64,000 nucleotides of DNA from Prorocentrum cordatum (taxonomy: Eukaryota > Sar > Dinophyceae > Prorocentrales > Prorocentraceae), in NCBI GenBank assembly GCA_963575745.1, contig CAUYUJ010015282.1:351151-415150 (forward strand), written 5' to 3'. Position 1 is the first letter of the stretch; every line of letters starts with the position of its first letter. A program made the position numbers and the translations under genes. This document shows, piece by piece, positions 30,071 to 41,385 of the stretch. The notes below the pieces were generated by a model. It saw nothing but the letters and a program-made list of their open reading frames with translations, was not told the DNA's origin and searched no databases.

Positions 30071-30213
30071 TTCCACCACCAATACCACATGTAGGAGACG
30101 GACGACAGGACAGGACAGGACGGGAGCCGATGTGCGCCATGGGGGTCGGCCCTCTAAGAGCTCGGCGGGGGCGCCGGAGCGACGAAACTCAGATGTCGCA
30201 GCACATGGTCACT

Positions 30214-31080
30214 TTACGATCTCGATTGTGTACTATTGGCTCCACTAGTACAATTACTCCCATGAATTGGAACATGCACCGTCGTAAAGAGAAGGGGCGC
30301 GTTTGCCTCACATACGTTCGTGCAAAGACCATCACATCGGCCATAGTTGGTGTACTTCGCACACCGATTCCAAAACTCGTCTGTCTTGCTCAGCGGGTCT
30401 CCACTCCCAGTGTGAAATTTGTCGCATACGCTCCTCCAGAAACAATATCGATGCATGGACCCATAACGCTGCTTTACTTCAAACCTCGATAACTTCGTGC
30501 CGTGCTGTTTGGATTGGGGAATGTTGATTTGTATTCCACAATTTGGTTCCCAAACGTATCCAGCACCAGACCTATGTAACGCGCGTCGTCCTTCACATCG
30601 ATGAACAGATCGATTTTTAGACTGGATACTCGAGATTCGAACGTCAATTGCGGCCTCCGCCTCCTTGATCGTTTCATCTTCACTAGATACGCGACTCGCC
30701 TCACAAGAAGGGGCGCCGTCTCGACTCATCTCACAACTGATGGCATGATCACGAGCGCTTGGCATGATAAGTGTCTCCTCTGCAATCTTTTCCACAAGTA
30801 CAACTTTGGGAGTTTCGACAACCTTCTCGACGTACTCAAGTCGAGGTACCTCAACATACCAAGTTGTCCCTTACAGTGCTACGATCGGTTCAATTGGAAC
30901 AGTGTGCTGACAGTACTGATTGGCCTGCACTTCTGCACGCAACGTGTGGGACTCGATTTCGCCAGCCGGCGGATGATATCAGACTGGTCATTCAATATCG
31001 CGTCAAGCTTTTCTACGATCACTTCTGCCAAATTTCTACGTTCCCGTCGCGGGTCCGGTCTGCATTGTCATCGCCTTTCC
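30214..31080 (-). pseudogene. Alveolin-like repeat protein, broken
   Basis: On the minus strand, 30790-30860 encodes YVEVPRLEYVEKVVETPK followed by VVLVEKIAEE. This is the Val/Glu/Lys/Pro repeat that defines alveolins, the proteins of the inner membrane complex or cortical alveoli in alveolates. Directly upstream in the same frame is PIEPIVAL, then a TAA stop at 30871-30873. Upstream pieces AEVIVEKLDAILNDQSDIIR and EIESHTLRAEVQANQ lie in different frames, and downstream SSLKIDLFIDVKDDARYIG is again shifted. The DNA is less GC-rich than its surroundings. Repeated shifts plus the stop point to a decayed gene. A multi-exon gene with mis-seen introns remains possible. Confidence 0.55.
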
Positions 31081-31559
31081 AAACACACATCTTTGCTGCT
31101 CGACGTTTCAGTCCATTGCGTTTTGGCCCATGCCATGGCGCAGATGCAGCGAATAAAGGGGATGTTTGTTGACTGCTTGGGGCTTGGGAGTATGATTGGG
31201 AGTATTCTTGAGCCATCAACGAGGAGAGCGAGGAGGAGGAGGAGGAGAACCACTGTAAACCCAAGAGCCATCAACGATATTGGACTACACCCTCCCTCCA
31301 AGCTCTCTCTTCGCAGGCCCCTACAACGGCTCATTTTTTCCATTCAGGGATCTGCCTCGTTGGGAGACAACCGTTTGAAGACCCGGAAGCCATGCCAAAC
31401 CTTTGTTCTCGGGATTCCTACGCCACGGATCAACCTGACTGTTGTGCCTTGACGATCCTGCATCGTGCCAGCAAGCCGTTCTTGGGATTTCATCACCGCC
31501 AACCGATGTAACTGTTGCACCCGCAAGAGCCAGAATCCTGCCAAAACGCCGTCTCTGGT

Positions 31560-31930
31560 ACGTTGACCGTGGGAATCCGTAAAACTCTTCCAAATTGTGA
31601 CAACGAATGCGCGCGACGCTCAAGCGAGAACCACATTTTGAAAAGGAAGCGCCCTCAATCCGTGACACCCTGGCAATATCTTAAAACGAATGTACGCGGC
31701 GCTGGGCCGAGAGCCACATTTTGAATAGGGGTTGCCTCAATCCGTGAAGCTCTTGAAAATTTCAAAACGAGTGCGCGCGGCGCTAAGGCGAGAGACACAT
31801 TCTGGAAACGGAATGTCTTCAATCCGTGCCACTCTTGCATATGTTTAGAACGAATGTGCGCGGCGCCCAGGCGAGAGCCACATTTTGAAAACCACCCGCC
31901 CTCCATCTGTGAAGTTGTGGCCAATTCTAG
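31560..31930. repeat. 82-bp satellite, about 4.5 units
   Basis: Each unit has ACGAATGYGCGCGGCGC, AGGCGAGAGCCACATTTTG and CAATCCGTGAMRCTCTTG. Units start near 31602, 31686, 31767 and 31849. Divergence between units is high, so the array is old. Confidence 0.8.
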
Positions 31931-32271
31931 AACTTCAGAACCATAACTGGTGAGGAAGTCTCTGGCGAAACGCCCGGCCCGCCCTAAAAACTGGCCTCGG
32001 GGTCCGACAGGGAGAACTTACTTCAAGGAAGAGGATTGAAGGAGGACCTCACCCGTCCTGCCTATGGTGGTGGTGGTGGAGGATTGGCCCATCATCTTAC
32101 TATGCGGATGGATCGTAGCCCCACGGTCCAGCCTCTACGTGTAGCCCCCACTGACGAACGAACAACACACACCCGTACCCATAGCGAGGTCGGAGGAAGA
32201 ATGACTGGCCATGGGCATGGGTGCGGGTTGTCGGACCCCTGGGGGGGCTTCCGACAACACGCACCCATAGC

Positions 32272-32445
32272 CAAGGGCTCCTAAGTTCGCGCTTCGCGCT
32301 GCGCGAAGCGCGAAGCGCGAATAACTTCGCGCCCTCGCGCCGCCCCCCCCAGAGGGAGAATAGGAGGACGAGGAGGAGGGGGAGGAGAAACGAGGACCGC
32401 GAAGCGCGAAGCGCGAATAACTTCGCGCCCTCGGGGGAGCCCTTG
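32272..32445. mobile_element. MITE family 1, copy 2 (174 bp)
   Basis: It begins CAAGGGCTCC and ends GGAGCCCTTG, like copy 1. The flanks carry the 6-bp direct repeat CATAGC (32266-32271 and 32446-32451). The interior matches 23068-23233 at about nine positions in ten, including the GCGCGAAGCGCGAATAACTT blocks and the shared GGAGGACGAGGAGGAGGGGG segment, with one extra iteron. Different duplications at the two loci show independent insertion. Confidence 0.88.
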
Positions 32446-32596
32446 CATAGCTCATTCCGTCCCCCTATGGGTATGGGTGCGTTCTGATCGCTCGTCGCCC
32501 ACGGGCGGCCCCCACGAGTAGCCCACACGTGTCGTCTCCCAGAGGCCGAGGCCTCCCTCCAGCCACGCGCGCGGCGGGAGAGCGCAAGACTGCTAC

Positions 32597-32786
32597 GGCA
32601 GGTTCGTGTCGTGTCGACCCCGGCGTTGGTTCCTGACACCGCGGGGATCGTTCAACCTTGAACGATCGGCCATTTCCGCAACGTCCAATCGTTCAACATC
32701 GACCGATTCTGGGCCGCCGCCGGCGTTCAACCTTGAACGCCCGCGCTGGGGTCGCCGCCGGTCGACACGACGCAAACCTACCGTAA
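32597..32786. repeat. Inverted-repeat element, copy 1 of an adjacent pair
   Basis: TACGGCAGGTTCGTGTCGTG then TCGAC at the left pairs with GTCGACACGACGCAAACCTA then CCGTA at the right. Internal palindromes such as GATCGTTCAACCTTGAACGA and GCGTTCAACCTTGAACGC occur. No clear target-site duplication is seen. Confidence 0.65.
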
Positions 32787-32904
32787 GGTCCCCTCGCTCT
32801 GGCGTTCGGCGGTGCGCGCAGCTGCCGTCGACTGGCGCCAGGCACCCCTCCCTGGACGAGCGAGCAGGTGCGGGCTGTCAGTCCGCGGCGGGGGCTCCTG
32901 TTCG

Positions 32905-33108
32905 AGCCCGTGCGGCAGGTCCTCGTCGCGTCGGCCCCACCGCTGGCTCCTGACACAGCGGGGATCGTTCAGCCTTGAACGATCGGCCGTTTCTAGAACG
33001 CTGCATCTTCCAACAATGGGCCGATTTCGGGTCCCTGGCGGCGTTCAACTTTAAGCGCTGGCGGCGGGGCCGCCTCCAGTCGACACGACGCGAACCTACC
33101 GCACCCCC
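32905..33108. repeat. Inverted-repeat element, copy 2 of the pair
   Basis: Same order as 32597-32786: CCGCTGGCTCCTGACACAGC, GGGATCGTTCAGCCTTGAAC, GGCGTTCAACTTTAAGCGC and GTCGACACGACGCGAACCTA. It lies in direct orientation about 120 bp after copy 1. Confidence 0.65.
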
Positions 33109-33164
33109 ATCCGACAACATGTACCCATAGTCCCCTCCTTCCCACCTACAGGTATGGGTGTGTG

Positions 33165-33255
33165 CTGTTCCTTCGGAGCGCGCCAGGGGCTGCGGCCGGG
33201 GGGGTTCGGCGCCGATCCAGGAGACTTGCGCGGACCCCCGAAGGTTACCGGGAGG
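33165..33255. repeat. Family M, copy 2 (short)
   Basis: CCTTCGGAGCGCGCCAGGGG faces GATCCAGGAGACTTGCGCGG then ACCCCCGAAGG. Confidence 0.55.
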
Positions 33256-33671
33256 CTGGAAGTACACATGGCTGGAATCACATGTGGAACATCTGGAGAT
33301 CACGTGCTGGACACACATGCGGAAGCCAAGCGTACCCCGCCATAGAAGGGGCGAGTGCTGGAACGACACGCGGCCGAGTGTGTATCCAACTTTCCCCTAT
33401 GCCACGCACGTCATGCGTATCCATGCAATTCCTTGTAATCCCACTCGCCCTCTGGGCGTGAGTGGTTTCGAGAGTTTCCTCTTCCATGTTCCCCTTCTTT
33501 CCCTACGGGGAGGGGTGTCTCACTGCTCCTTATTAGAACACACCGCCACCCCCCCACCCGACCGGTGACAAGCCCAGGACCATGAGGCCCCCTCCACCAC
33601 GCCTGTCGCAAAAGAAATGTACATGCGCTTGGCGGCCAAATCTTGGGTCATGTTCGGGGGGGCCGCGAGCT

Positions 33672-33765
33672 CTTTGGTTTGTTTTGTGACAGGGACGGCG
33701 GGCGTGTCAGCATATGGCCTGGCGTACGCAGTGCCACCATCCCTGTTATCAAAACCAAACAATGT
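33672..33765. repeat. Imperfect inverted repeat
   Basis: TTTGGTTTGTTTTGTGACAG then GGACGG faces CCATCCCTGTTATCAAAACC then AAACAA. A further half-arm (GTTAACAGGGACGGCGG) follows at 33823. Confidence 0.5.
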
Positions 33766-33984
33766 GCACTTCGCGGGAAATCTGGATCACGCGCGGGTGC
33801 CCCGCGATCACTTTGCACTGGTTGTTAACAGGGACGGCGGGGGTGCTGGCATGTTCCCTGCTGTGTGAAGGCCCGGTGGGCATCATGATGGCCACTCCGC
33901 CGCGATGGTGCCCTGGATTTCGACAAGGATGGTGGGGTCCGACATGTTACCCGATGTGCCCTCCCCCTCTCCCCCCCTCCCCTC

Positions 33985-34105
33985 CCCATTCCCCTCCTCC
34001 TCCTCCTCCTCCTCCTCCTCCTCCTCCGCCTCCTCGTCCTCCTCCTCCTCCGCCTCCTCTTCCTCCTCCTCCTCCTCCTCCTCCTCCTCCTCTTTCTCCT
34101 CCTCC
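33985..34105. repeat. (CTC)n tract
   Basis: Pyrimidine triplets on the plus strand. The matching purine tract at 34345-34565 makes a large inverted pair of low-complexity arms around a GCGCGCCCGGC-rich core. Confidence 0.85.
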
Positions 34106-34344
34106 CTGTGCGTGCCCGGAACGTGGCGCACCCGGCGCGGCTGGCGCATGCGGCATCCGTGGCGAGCGTGGACCACGCGGCGCAGCTGGCGCACCGGGCG
34201 CGCCCGGCACGCCAGGGGCCCACGAGGCGCGCCCGGTGCGCGCCCGGCGCGCCCGGTGCGCGTGGCGCGCCCTTCCCCAGCGTGGCGCGCCTGGGGCCTG
34301 TGCAGTCGGCCCGTATCATAAGGATGCGCGAGAAGGACGCAGGG

Positions 34345-34565
34345 GGAGGAGGAGGAGGAGGAGGAGGAAGAGGAGGGAGGAGGAGGAGGAGGAGGGAGGA
34401 GGAGGAGGAGGAGGAGGAGGAGGAGGAGGAGGGAGGAGGGGAGGAGGAGGAGGAGGAGGAGGAGGAGGAGGAGAGGAGGAGGGGGAGGAGGAGGGGGGGA
34501 GAGGAGGAGGAGGAGGAGGAGGAGGAGGAGGAGGAGGGAGGAGGAGGAGGGAGGAGGGAGGAGGG
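34345..34565. repeat. (GGA)n tract
   Basis: About 220 bp of GGAGGAGG with few interruptions. Confidence 0.9.
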
Positions 34566-34589
34566 CCCGACGCAGGAGCCTTGGTCGCC

Positions 34590-34710
34590 CACTTCGAAGC
34601 TTGTCGAGGGGGGCGCGGCCAACGAGAGTGGTCAAGGATGGACCGAGGAGGCAAGGATGCAAGGCTACCCTTGGGAGGGTCGCCCATCCTTGCTGTGCGG
34701 GTTGACTGTG
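34590..34710 (+). repeat. Family G, copy 3
   Basis: GGGCGCGGCCAACGAGAGTG, GTCAAGGATGGACCGAGG and GGATGCAAGGCTACCCTTGG match copies 1 and 2. Confidence 0.6.
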
Positions 34711-35034
34711 CTGCCAGTGGCTGCCCCTCCACAGGCGGCCGCTGAATGTGCGGAAACTCGGGCTCTGCTGCTGTGCTTGGAGGGCGAGCAGCAGAGGGCC
34801 AAACGGCTTGCGTCAGGTAGGGGTGTCGTGACCCCTCGCCCTACCCCCTCGCCTGGACCTGGACGGGGGGGGGGTCGGCGAGGTGTCAGAGCGTCCAAGA
34901 AGACCTCAGCGAGAAGGCAATAATCGTTGAATATTAAAAGGTCTTTGCACATTTTGGCCACTCAGGGGGGCAAGGCTAATTAAGTACCCCCCTTCTTCGA
35001 TCGAACTCCTCCAAGAAGGCTCCAATATTGCCCC

Positions 35035-35230
35035 AAGGCTTCCAAGAGTGGCCTGAGAGGACCCCAAGAGGCGCCCAGACAGCCTCAAGAGGCCTCCAAG
35101 AGGTTCCCAAGAGGCTCCCAAGACACCCCCAAGGGGGTCACCGAGGCACTCCCGAGGCACCCAAGCCGCTCCAGGAGGCCCTCGGGACCGCCAAAAGGCC
35201 GCCAAGCCGCCCCCCAAAGGACACCCACAA
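35035..35230. repeat. Degenerate CCAAGAGGC minisatellite
   Basis: CCAAGAGGCxxCC decamers and dodecamers recur with substitutions. The open frame through it (Pro/Arg/Gln-rich) is not considered a gene. Confidence 0.55.
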
Positions 35231-35799
35231 ATTCTCACGAGACATCCGAAGAGACCCTGAGAGGCATCCAAGAGGCCTGTCCCCCTTCCCCTCTGATCCT
35301 TCCTTTATCCTCCTCCTCTTTGGGTATGTAACCTTCCCCGATCCCTTATTCCGCTGCATGCTCCTCCACATCCCTGATCAAGGCAACGCCTGGGCATCGT
35401 TTCTGGATGGGCTTGTCGGGTTACGCGAACGTCTAGAATATCTGCCATGGTGAATCGTGGAACATCGCGACTGGAGTCCTCGCCGCGACCTTGATCCATG
35501 AAGGTCCTGGGCCCGACCCCGGGGGAAACCGACCGAAGTGGAAACAAAAAAACGCCCAGATCTCAAGGCATGTCGTCCCAGAGATCCGAAGCCTTGAGTT
35601 TTTCAATACGGGGTCCATGGAAATTTCCAAGCACCTGGTTGTCATCCTGAATCGAAAGTTTACCGGTTTCTGGGCACAACTAAAGCGCCCAGAAGCCGGA
35701 ACTAGCGACACACCTCTAACTTGCCCCACACCCCAGAGGTTGGGTTTGCGTAATCAGATACAATGTTCGCCAGCGCTCGTTGCTTGGTAGCAATCAATG

Positions 35800-36535
35800 T
35801 TAGACAACATATGTATTGCAACGTGCGTGGTGCAGCCTTCGTAGTGCGCTGTAAAAGTTGTGCAATCTATGTGAGTAGCCTGCGTTGTGCAATCTATGTT
35901 GTGCAATGTTTGGTGGAACAGCTTATTTAGGGCAATCTATGTGATGCAATCCACTTTGCTGAACTTGAAGTCGTCATCTCCACTGCTCGCGCAAGCATCC
36001 CACCCACCTGCAACTTGATTTGCAAAACCTCTGAAGACCGACTACGACGACATCGACGACAGCAACTAGGACGACACCGACGACATCTCCAACGACTTCG
36101 ACGACGACGCCGACGCCGATGCCGACGACGGCGAAGACGACGACGACACCAACGAAGGCGACGACGAGGGAGGAGGAAGGACGACGACGGCGACAACGAC
36201 GACAACGACGACAACGACGAGGGAGGAGGGAGGACGGCGACGACGCGAACGACGACGAAGGAGGAAGGACGGCGACGCCGACGACGAGAACGACGAGGGA
36301 GGAAGGAAGACGACGACGACGACAACGACGACGACGACGGCGACGAAATAGGAGGGACGACGACGAGACGCCGACGACGGACGACGACGACGACGAGGGA
36401 GGAGGAGGAAGGACGACCACGACGACAACGACGACGGAAACGACCACGACGCCAAAGAGGACGACGACGACGAACACGAGGAAAGACAGAGGACGACGTA
36501 GGCGACGACGACGACAACGACGTGGGAGGAGGGAG

Positions 36536-36572
<37 letters not shown>

Positions 36573-39310
36573 CAAGAGCGCGCGCGCACGCTTTTGTTGA
36601 AAATCCGTGTTGCGACACCTTGTGTTTTGTGTTTTTGTATGTTTTTTGGACACACAATTTTGAAATCCTTCCGAAACCGATGGGTTTTGAAGGTTTTCGG
36701 CATACGCGCGCGACGACGCGCGCATCTGCACTTCGTCACACTGTTTGCGGGGGATTCTCGCGACGGCACACGCGCAAGGGCGTTCGACAGATTTCGACAT
36801 GAGCGCGCGCGAAGCCCGTTTGGTAGCATTTTGTTAAAATCTTGAAAAGCCTAGTAGTTTTCTCGAGATTTCGCAAGAGCTTTCGCGGAAGCTGTTTTAG
36901 CAACTCTGTGTTGCGAAACCCAGTGTTTTTGTATGTTTTTTGGGAAGCTGGATTGCGACATCCTTCCCGCACCAAGAGTTTTTGAAGGATTTCGGCATGC
37001 GCGCGCGACGACGCGCGCGTGTGCACTTCGTCCCGTTTTTTTGCAAGGGATTCGTGGAAAAGTGTAATGCTAGAACAAAACATGTCACGGCATAGTGTTT
37101 TTAAAACAAGGGAACCTCAGAGGGGGGGAAACCGGCCTAGGTGGGATGGTATGACTTCGTATTTAGGATGGACGAGTGTGCAGAACTTATTTGAAATCAT
37201 ACTATCCCAGGGGGAACCTATAAGTCCGGGGGGGGGAATTTATTGTCTTTCTAGAAAGGAGAATCTACGCCATGCACTTCACACTGCCGAAATTGACAAT
37301 TCCACGGTTCCCGCAATCATCCCGCCCTCCGACCCACACATTCAGCTTGGTTAAAAAACAAAAGCCATGCGACGGCGATTGCGATGATTGCCTGGCGCTG
37401 GCTGACGCATGGCTGCGGCAGCGCTATCGCGCGCAAGCGCTGGCGCAGAGCGGCCCGGCCAACGAATCTGGCGCGACCGACGCGGCCGTGGTTGCGTTAA
37501 TCGCTGGGTGCTTCCCAACGCGTCCTGCCAGACGCGCCGACGCGCGGGCACTTCAATGCGAGTCGGTGGCTCGGGCGGGCGCAATACGATGGCGACGTCG
37601 ACGCAGGCAGGCACGAAGATGATAGCAATGAGGCCGGTGGCGACGATTGCACTGACAACGGCAAGGCCAATGATGGCACCGATGCTGATCACGCCGATGA
37701 CGATAATTGCGTCCAGGTGTCGGTGATGAAGGTCTTGTTCAGCAACATAAGTTCGACGTGCGCGCGCGGCGGACGCGCGCGAGTGGCCCGCATGGAACTG
37801 TTAGACAGGGGTCGTGTCCCCCCCAACACGCGAGCGGGGTTCGAATGATTTCGACCTGCGCGCGCGAAAGGAATGAACCGATGGTTTTCTTGAGAATTCG
37901 CAAGAGCGCGCGGACTTGGTCGACCAACCATGTTGAAAAACAAAAAAACATAATTTCATATCCGATATGTGGACATTAGGTTTTGTACCCCTCGCGCAAC
38001 CTAGAAGGCTTCTGCAATATTCTGGCATGCGCGCGTGACGGCGCGCGCGTGTGCACTCTGCCCAAACATTCGCAAGGGATTGTTGCAGAATGGTAAATGT
38101 TGGTCGACGAACGTGCGCACATACTATGATTGGGCAGGGATGACGCGGGGAGTCGGAGCCAGCCAGGCTAGGATGAAAGGGATTCACAAGGGAACGATCC
38201 GGCAGACACATACGTAAACTGCACATCTCCCGGGGGCGCGGATGACCCCAGGGGGTGCGTGGTGTGGTTCATTCTCGTTCAGTGTATAAAAAAACAAATG
38301 TTTTGCAACACGCGTGGTGCAATGAATGTGAGGTTATCGGTTCGGTGCGCAACTTATGCGCTGAAACCGACGCGGTGCAATATGTTTGATGATGTTGTGC
38401 GATCTACGTGGTGCGATCAACGTGGGGCAGTCTATGTGGTGCAACATTTCTGGTACAATCGGCGCGATTCAATTCACCCTGCCGAACTCGAACTTGTCGA
38501 CCCCGCTGCTCGCCAGTCATCCCATTCGACCACCTGCAGCTTGGTTTGCAAAGTCCACGCGGCGGCGATTGCGACGACTGTTCGGCGCTGGCTGACGCAT
38601 CGCTGCGGCTTCGCTGGCCCGTGCACGCTCGCGTACAGGGCGGCCAGCTAGTCTGGCGCGACCGACGCGGCCGCGGTGGCGCTCACCGCTGGGCACTTCC
38701 CAGCGCGTCTCGCAGGCCGCACTGACTCGCGGACGCTTCAGTGCGAGTCGGTGGCTCGGGCGGGCGCAATACCGTGGCAACACCGACAGAAGGCAGACAC
38801 ACATATGATAATAGCGATGCTGGTGGCGACGATGACAACGACGACGGCGAAGTCGATGACGGCGCCCATGCTGCTCACGCCGACGACGATAATGGCGTCC
38901 AAGTGTCGGTGGTGAAATCTTGCTCAACCAAAGAATTTCGACATGTGCGCGCGGCCGACGCTCGCGAGTGGCCCGCATGGTATTGTTCGACAAGGATCGT
39001 GCCCCCATGCTTCCCCAACAGGCGCGCGGGGCCGTTCGAATGATTTTGACATGCGCGCGGCTCGTGTGCTCGAACTTGGTGAACATGTTCGAAACCCCCG
39101 TATGATTTCTTGAGAGATCGCGCGGGTCTTCCTCCTGTTTCTGAAACATCAATCTGCAAAAGGTAAGTTGGAATCGCCACGGGAACTAAGGCTTGTGAAC
39201 GATTTCGGGATGCGCGCGCGACGGCGCGCGCAAGGACCTTGTCCAGTTTTCCGTAAGGGATTCTTGGATCTGTGATGAGCGACTGCGCGCACATAATACT
39301 TGTTGTCAGG
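35800..39310 (+). repeat. Three tandem units of about 1.2 kb
   Basis: Landmarks repeat in order. A CAGCTTGG or CAACTTGATTTGCAAA block sits at about 36007, 37342 and 38537. A GCGATTGCGATGATTGC block starts at 37375 and 38565 (1190 bp apart). A GGCATGCGCGCGCGACG then CGCGCGCGTGTGCAC palindrome lies at about 36992, 38021 and 39206. In unit 1 the middle is replaced by an expanded ACG microsatellite. TGCAATCTATGTGGTGC minisatellite leads units 1 and 3. Minus-strand frames in units 2 and 3 encode a hydrophobic stretch, but they are short and not conserved in length. Confidence 0.7.
36050..36575. repeat. (ACG)n microsatellite
   Basis: About 520 bp of ACGACGACG with GAGGGAGGA interruptions. Its position corresponds to the GATGACGATAATTGC segment of units 2 and 3. 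Confidence 0.9.
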
Positions 39311-39415
39311 GATGGCGGAGAAAAAAGGTTCGAATACAGCATATTTCGAACGAGCGATGGGCAGCATCATTCAAATTGTACAACCCCGGGGTGTTGGTGG
39401 TAGATCCTTGTTTCT

Positions 39416-41382
39416 TTTTCCCAACCATCCTGTGGTGTTGGGTCCTCGTTTTGAAGAGACAGCGCCCCGCGTCCACTCCTCCCGCTGCCCCTCCCCCTCT
39501 TCCCTCCTCCCCCTCCTTGCCTCTGCTCTCGGCACACCTCTCACGCGCTTCGTAGCCCCATAGGGAACTCCACCGAAGGCCCCAATGGGGGTATCCACAT
39601 GCGGTTCCCCCACCCAGGGCAGCGTTTCGTAGCCCCAGAGGGAGCTCCACCGAAGGCACCAGAGGGGGGTGTCCACATGCGGTTCCCCCACCCAGGGCAG
39701 CGTTTCGTAGCCCCAGAGGGAGCTCCACCGAAGGCCCCAGTGGGGGTGTCCACATGCGGTTCCCCCACCCAGGGCAGCGTTTCGTAGCTCCATAGGGAAC
39801 TCCACCGAAGGCCCCAGTGGGGGTGTCCACATGCGGTTCCCCCACCCACGGCAGCGTTTCGTGGCCCCATAGGGAGCTCCACCGAAGGCCCCAGTGGGGG
39901 TGCCGCATGCGGTTCCCCCACCCAGGGCAGCGTTTCGTAGCCCCATAGGGAGCTCCACCGAAGGCCCCAGTGGGGGTGTCGCATGCGGTTCCCCCACCCA
40001 GGGCAGCGTTTCGTGGCCCCAGAGGGAGCTCCACCGAAGGCCCCAGTGGGGGTGTCCACATGCGGAGCGTTTCGTAGCCCCCGAAGGCCCCAGTAGGGAG
40101 CTCCACCGAAGGCCCCAGTGGGGGTGTTCGCATGCGGTTCCCCCACCCAGGGCAGCGTTTCGTGGCCCCATAGGGAGCTCCACCGAAGGCCCCAGTGGGG
40201 GTGTTCGCATGCGGTTCCCCCACCCAGGGCAGCGTTTCGTGGCCCCATAGGGAGCTCCACCGAAGGCCCCAGTGGGGGTGTTCGCATGCGGTTCCCCCAC
40301 CCAGGGCAGCGTTTCGTAGCCACATAGGGAGCTCCACCGAAGGCCCCAGTGGGGGTGTTCGCATGCGGTTCCCCCACCCAGGGCACCGTTTCGTGGCCCC
40401 ATAGGGAGCTCCACCGAAGGCCCCAGTGGGGGTGTTCGCATGCGGTTCCCCCACCCAGGGCAGCGTTTCGTAGCCCCATAGGGAGCTCCACCGAAGGCCC
40501 CAGTGGGGGTGTTCGCATGCGGTTCCCCCACCCAGGGCAGCGTTTCGTGGCCCCATAGGGAGCTCCACCGAAGGCCCCAGTGGGGGTGTCCACATGCGGT
40601 TCCCCCACCCAGGGCAGCGTTTCGTAGCCCCAGAGGGAGCTCCACCGAAGGCCCCAGTGGGGGTGTCCACATGCGGTTCCCCCACCCAGGGCAGCGTTTC
40701 GTGGCCCCATAGGGAGCTCCACCGAAGGCCCCAGTGGGGGTGTCCACATGCGGTTCCCCCACCCAGGGCAGCGTTTCGTAGCCCCATAGGGAGCTCCACC
40801 GAAGGCCCCAGTGGGGGTGTCCACATGCGGTTCCCCCACCCAGGGCAGCGTTTCGTAGCCCCATAGGGAGCTCCACCGAAGGCCCCAGTGGGGGTGTCCA
40901 CATGCGGTTCCCCCACCCAGGGCAGCGTTTCGTAGCCCCATAGGGAGCTCCACCGAAGGCCCCAGTGGGGGTGTCCACATGCGGTTCCCCCACCCAGGGC
41001 AGCGTTTCGTAGCCCCATAGGGAGCTCCACCGTAGGCCCCAGTGGGGCTGCCCTCATGCGGTTCCCCCACCCAGGGCAGCGTTTCGTAGCCCCAGAGGGA
41101 GCTCCACCGTAGGCCCCAGTGGGGGTGCCCGCATGCGGTTCCCCCACCCAGGGCAGCGTTTCGTAGCCTCACAGGGAGCTCCACCGAAGGCCCCAGTGGG
41201 GCTGCCTGCATGCGGTTCCCCCACCCAGGGCAGCGTTTCGTAGCCCCAGAGGGAGCTCCACCGAAGGCCCCAGTGGGGGTGTTCGCATGCGTCTCCACTA
41301 CCCAGAGGTAGCGCCGCCGAAAACGATATTCACACTTGCGGTATTCACAGTTGCATATGGTTGGGTCCTTCGCCAGGCTAAT
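39416..41382 (+). repeat. Satellite cassette B, copy 2
   Basis: Left border: TTTTTCCCAACCATCCTGTG then GTGTTGGGTCCTCGTTTTGA. About 22 units of 77 bp follow, with the core CCCCATAGGGAGCTCCACCG and the copy-specific spacer TGTCCACATGCGGTTCCCCC then ACCCAGGGCAGCGTTTCGT. One rearranged unit lies at about 40060-40100. Right border: GCGGTATTCACAGTTGCATA then TGGTTGGGTCCTTCGCCAGG. All six frames stay open for hundreds of codons because the unit has no stops. Confidence 0.88.
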
Positions 41383-41385
41383 TTA

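Noticed and set aside
32597-33108. Target-site duplications around the inverted-repeat pair
   Set aside because: Flanks at the inferred ends (TACGG/CCGTA and TGCGG/CCGCA) show no matching direct repeat.
37351-37692. A membrane protein gene (frame with a hydrophobic N-terminus)
   Set aside because: The hydrophobic stretch comes from degenerate GATGATCG-type triplets inside the 1.2-kb tandem unit. The homologous unit at 38.5 kb does not keep the frame, and unit 1 has an ACG microsatellite instead.
39306-41298. Minus-strand open frames of 540-613 codons through the 77-bp array
   Set aside because: The unit has no stop codon in any frame, so all frames stay open. Copy-to-copy changes do not favour synonymous sites by eye, and the composition is fixed by the repeat.
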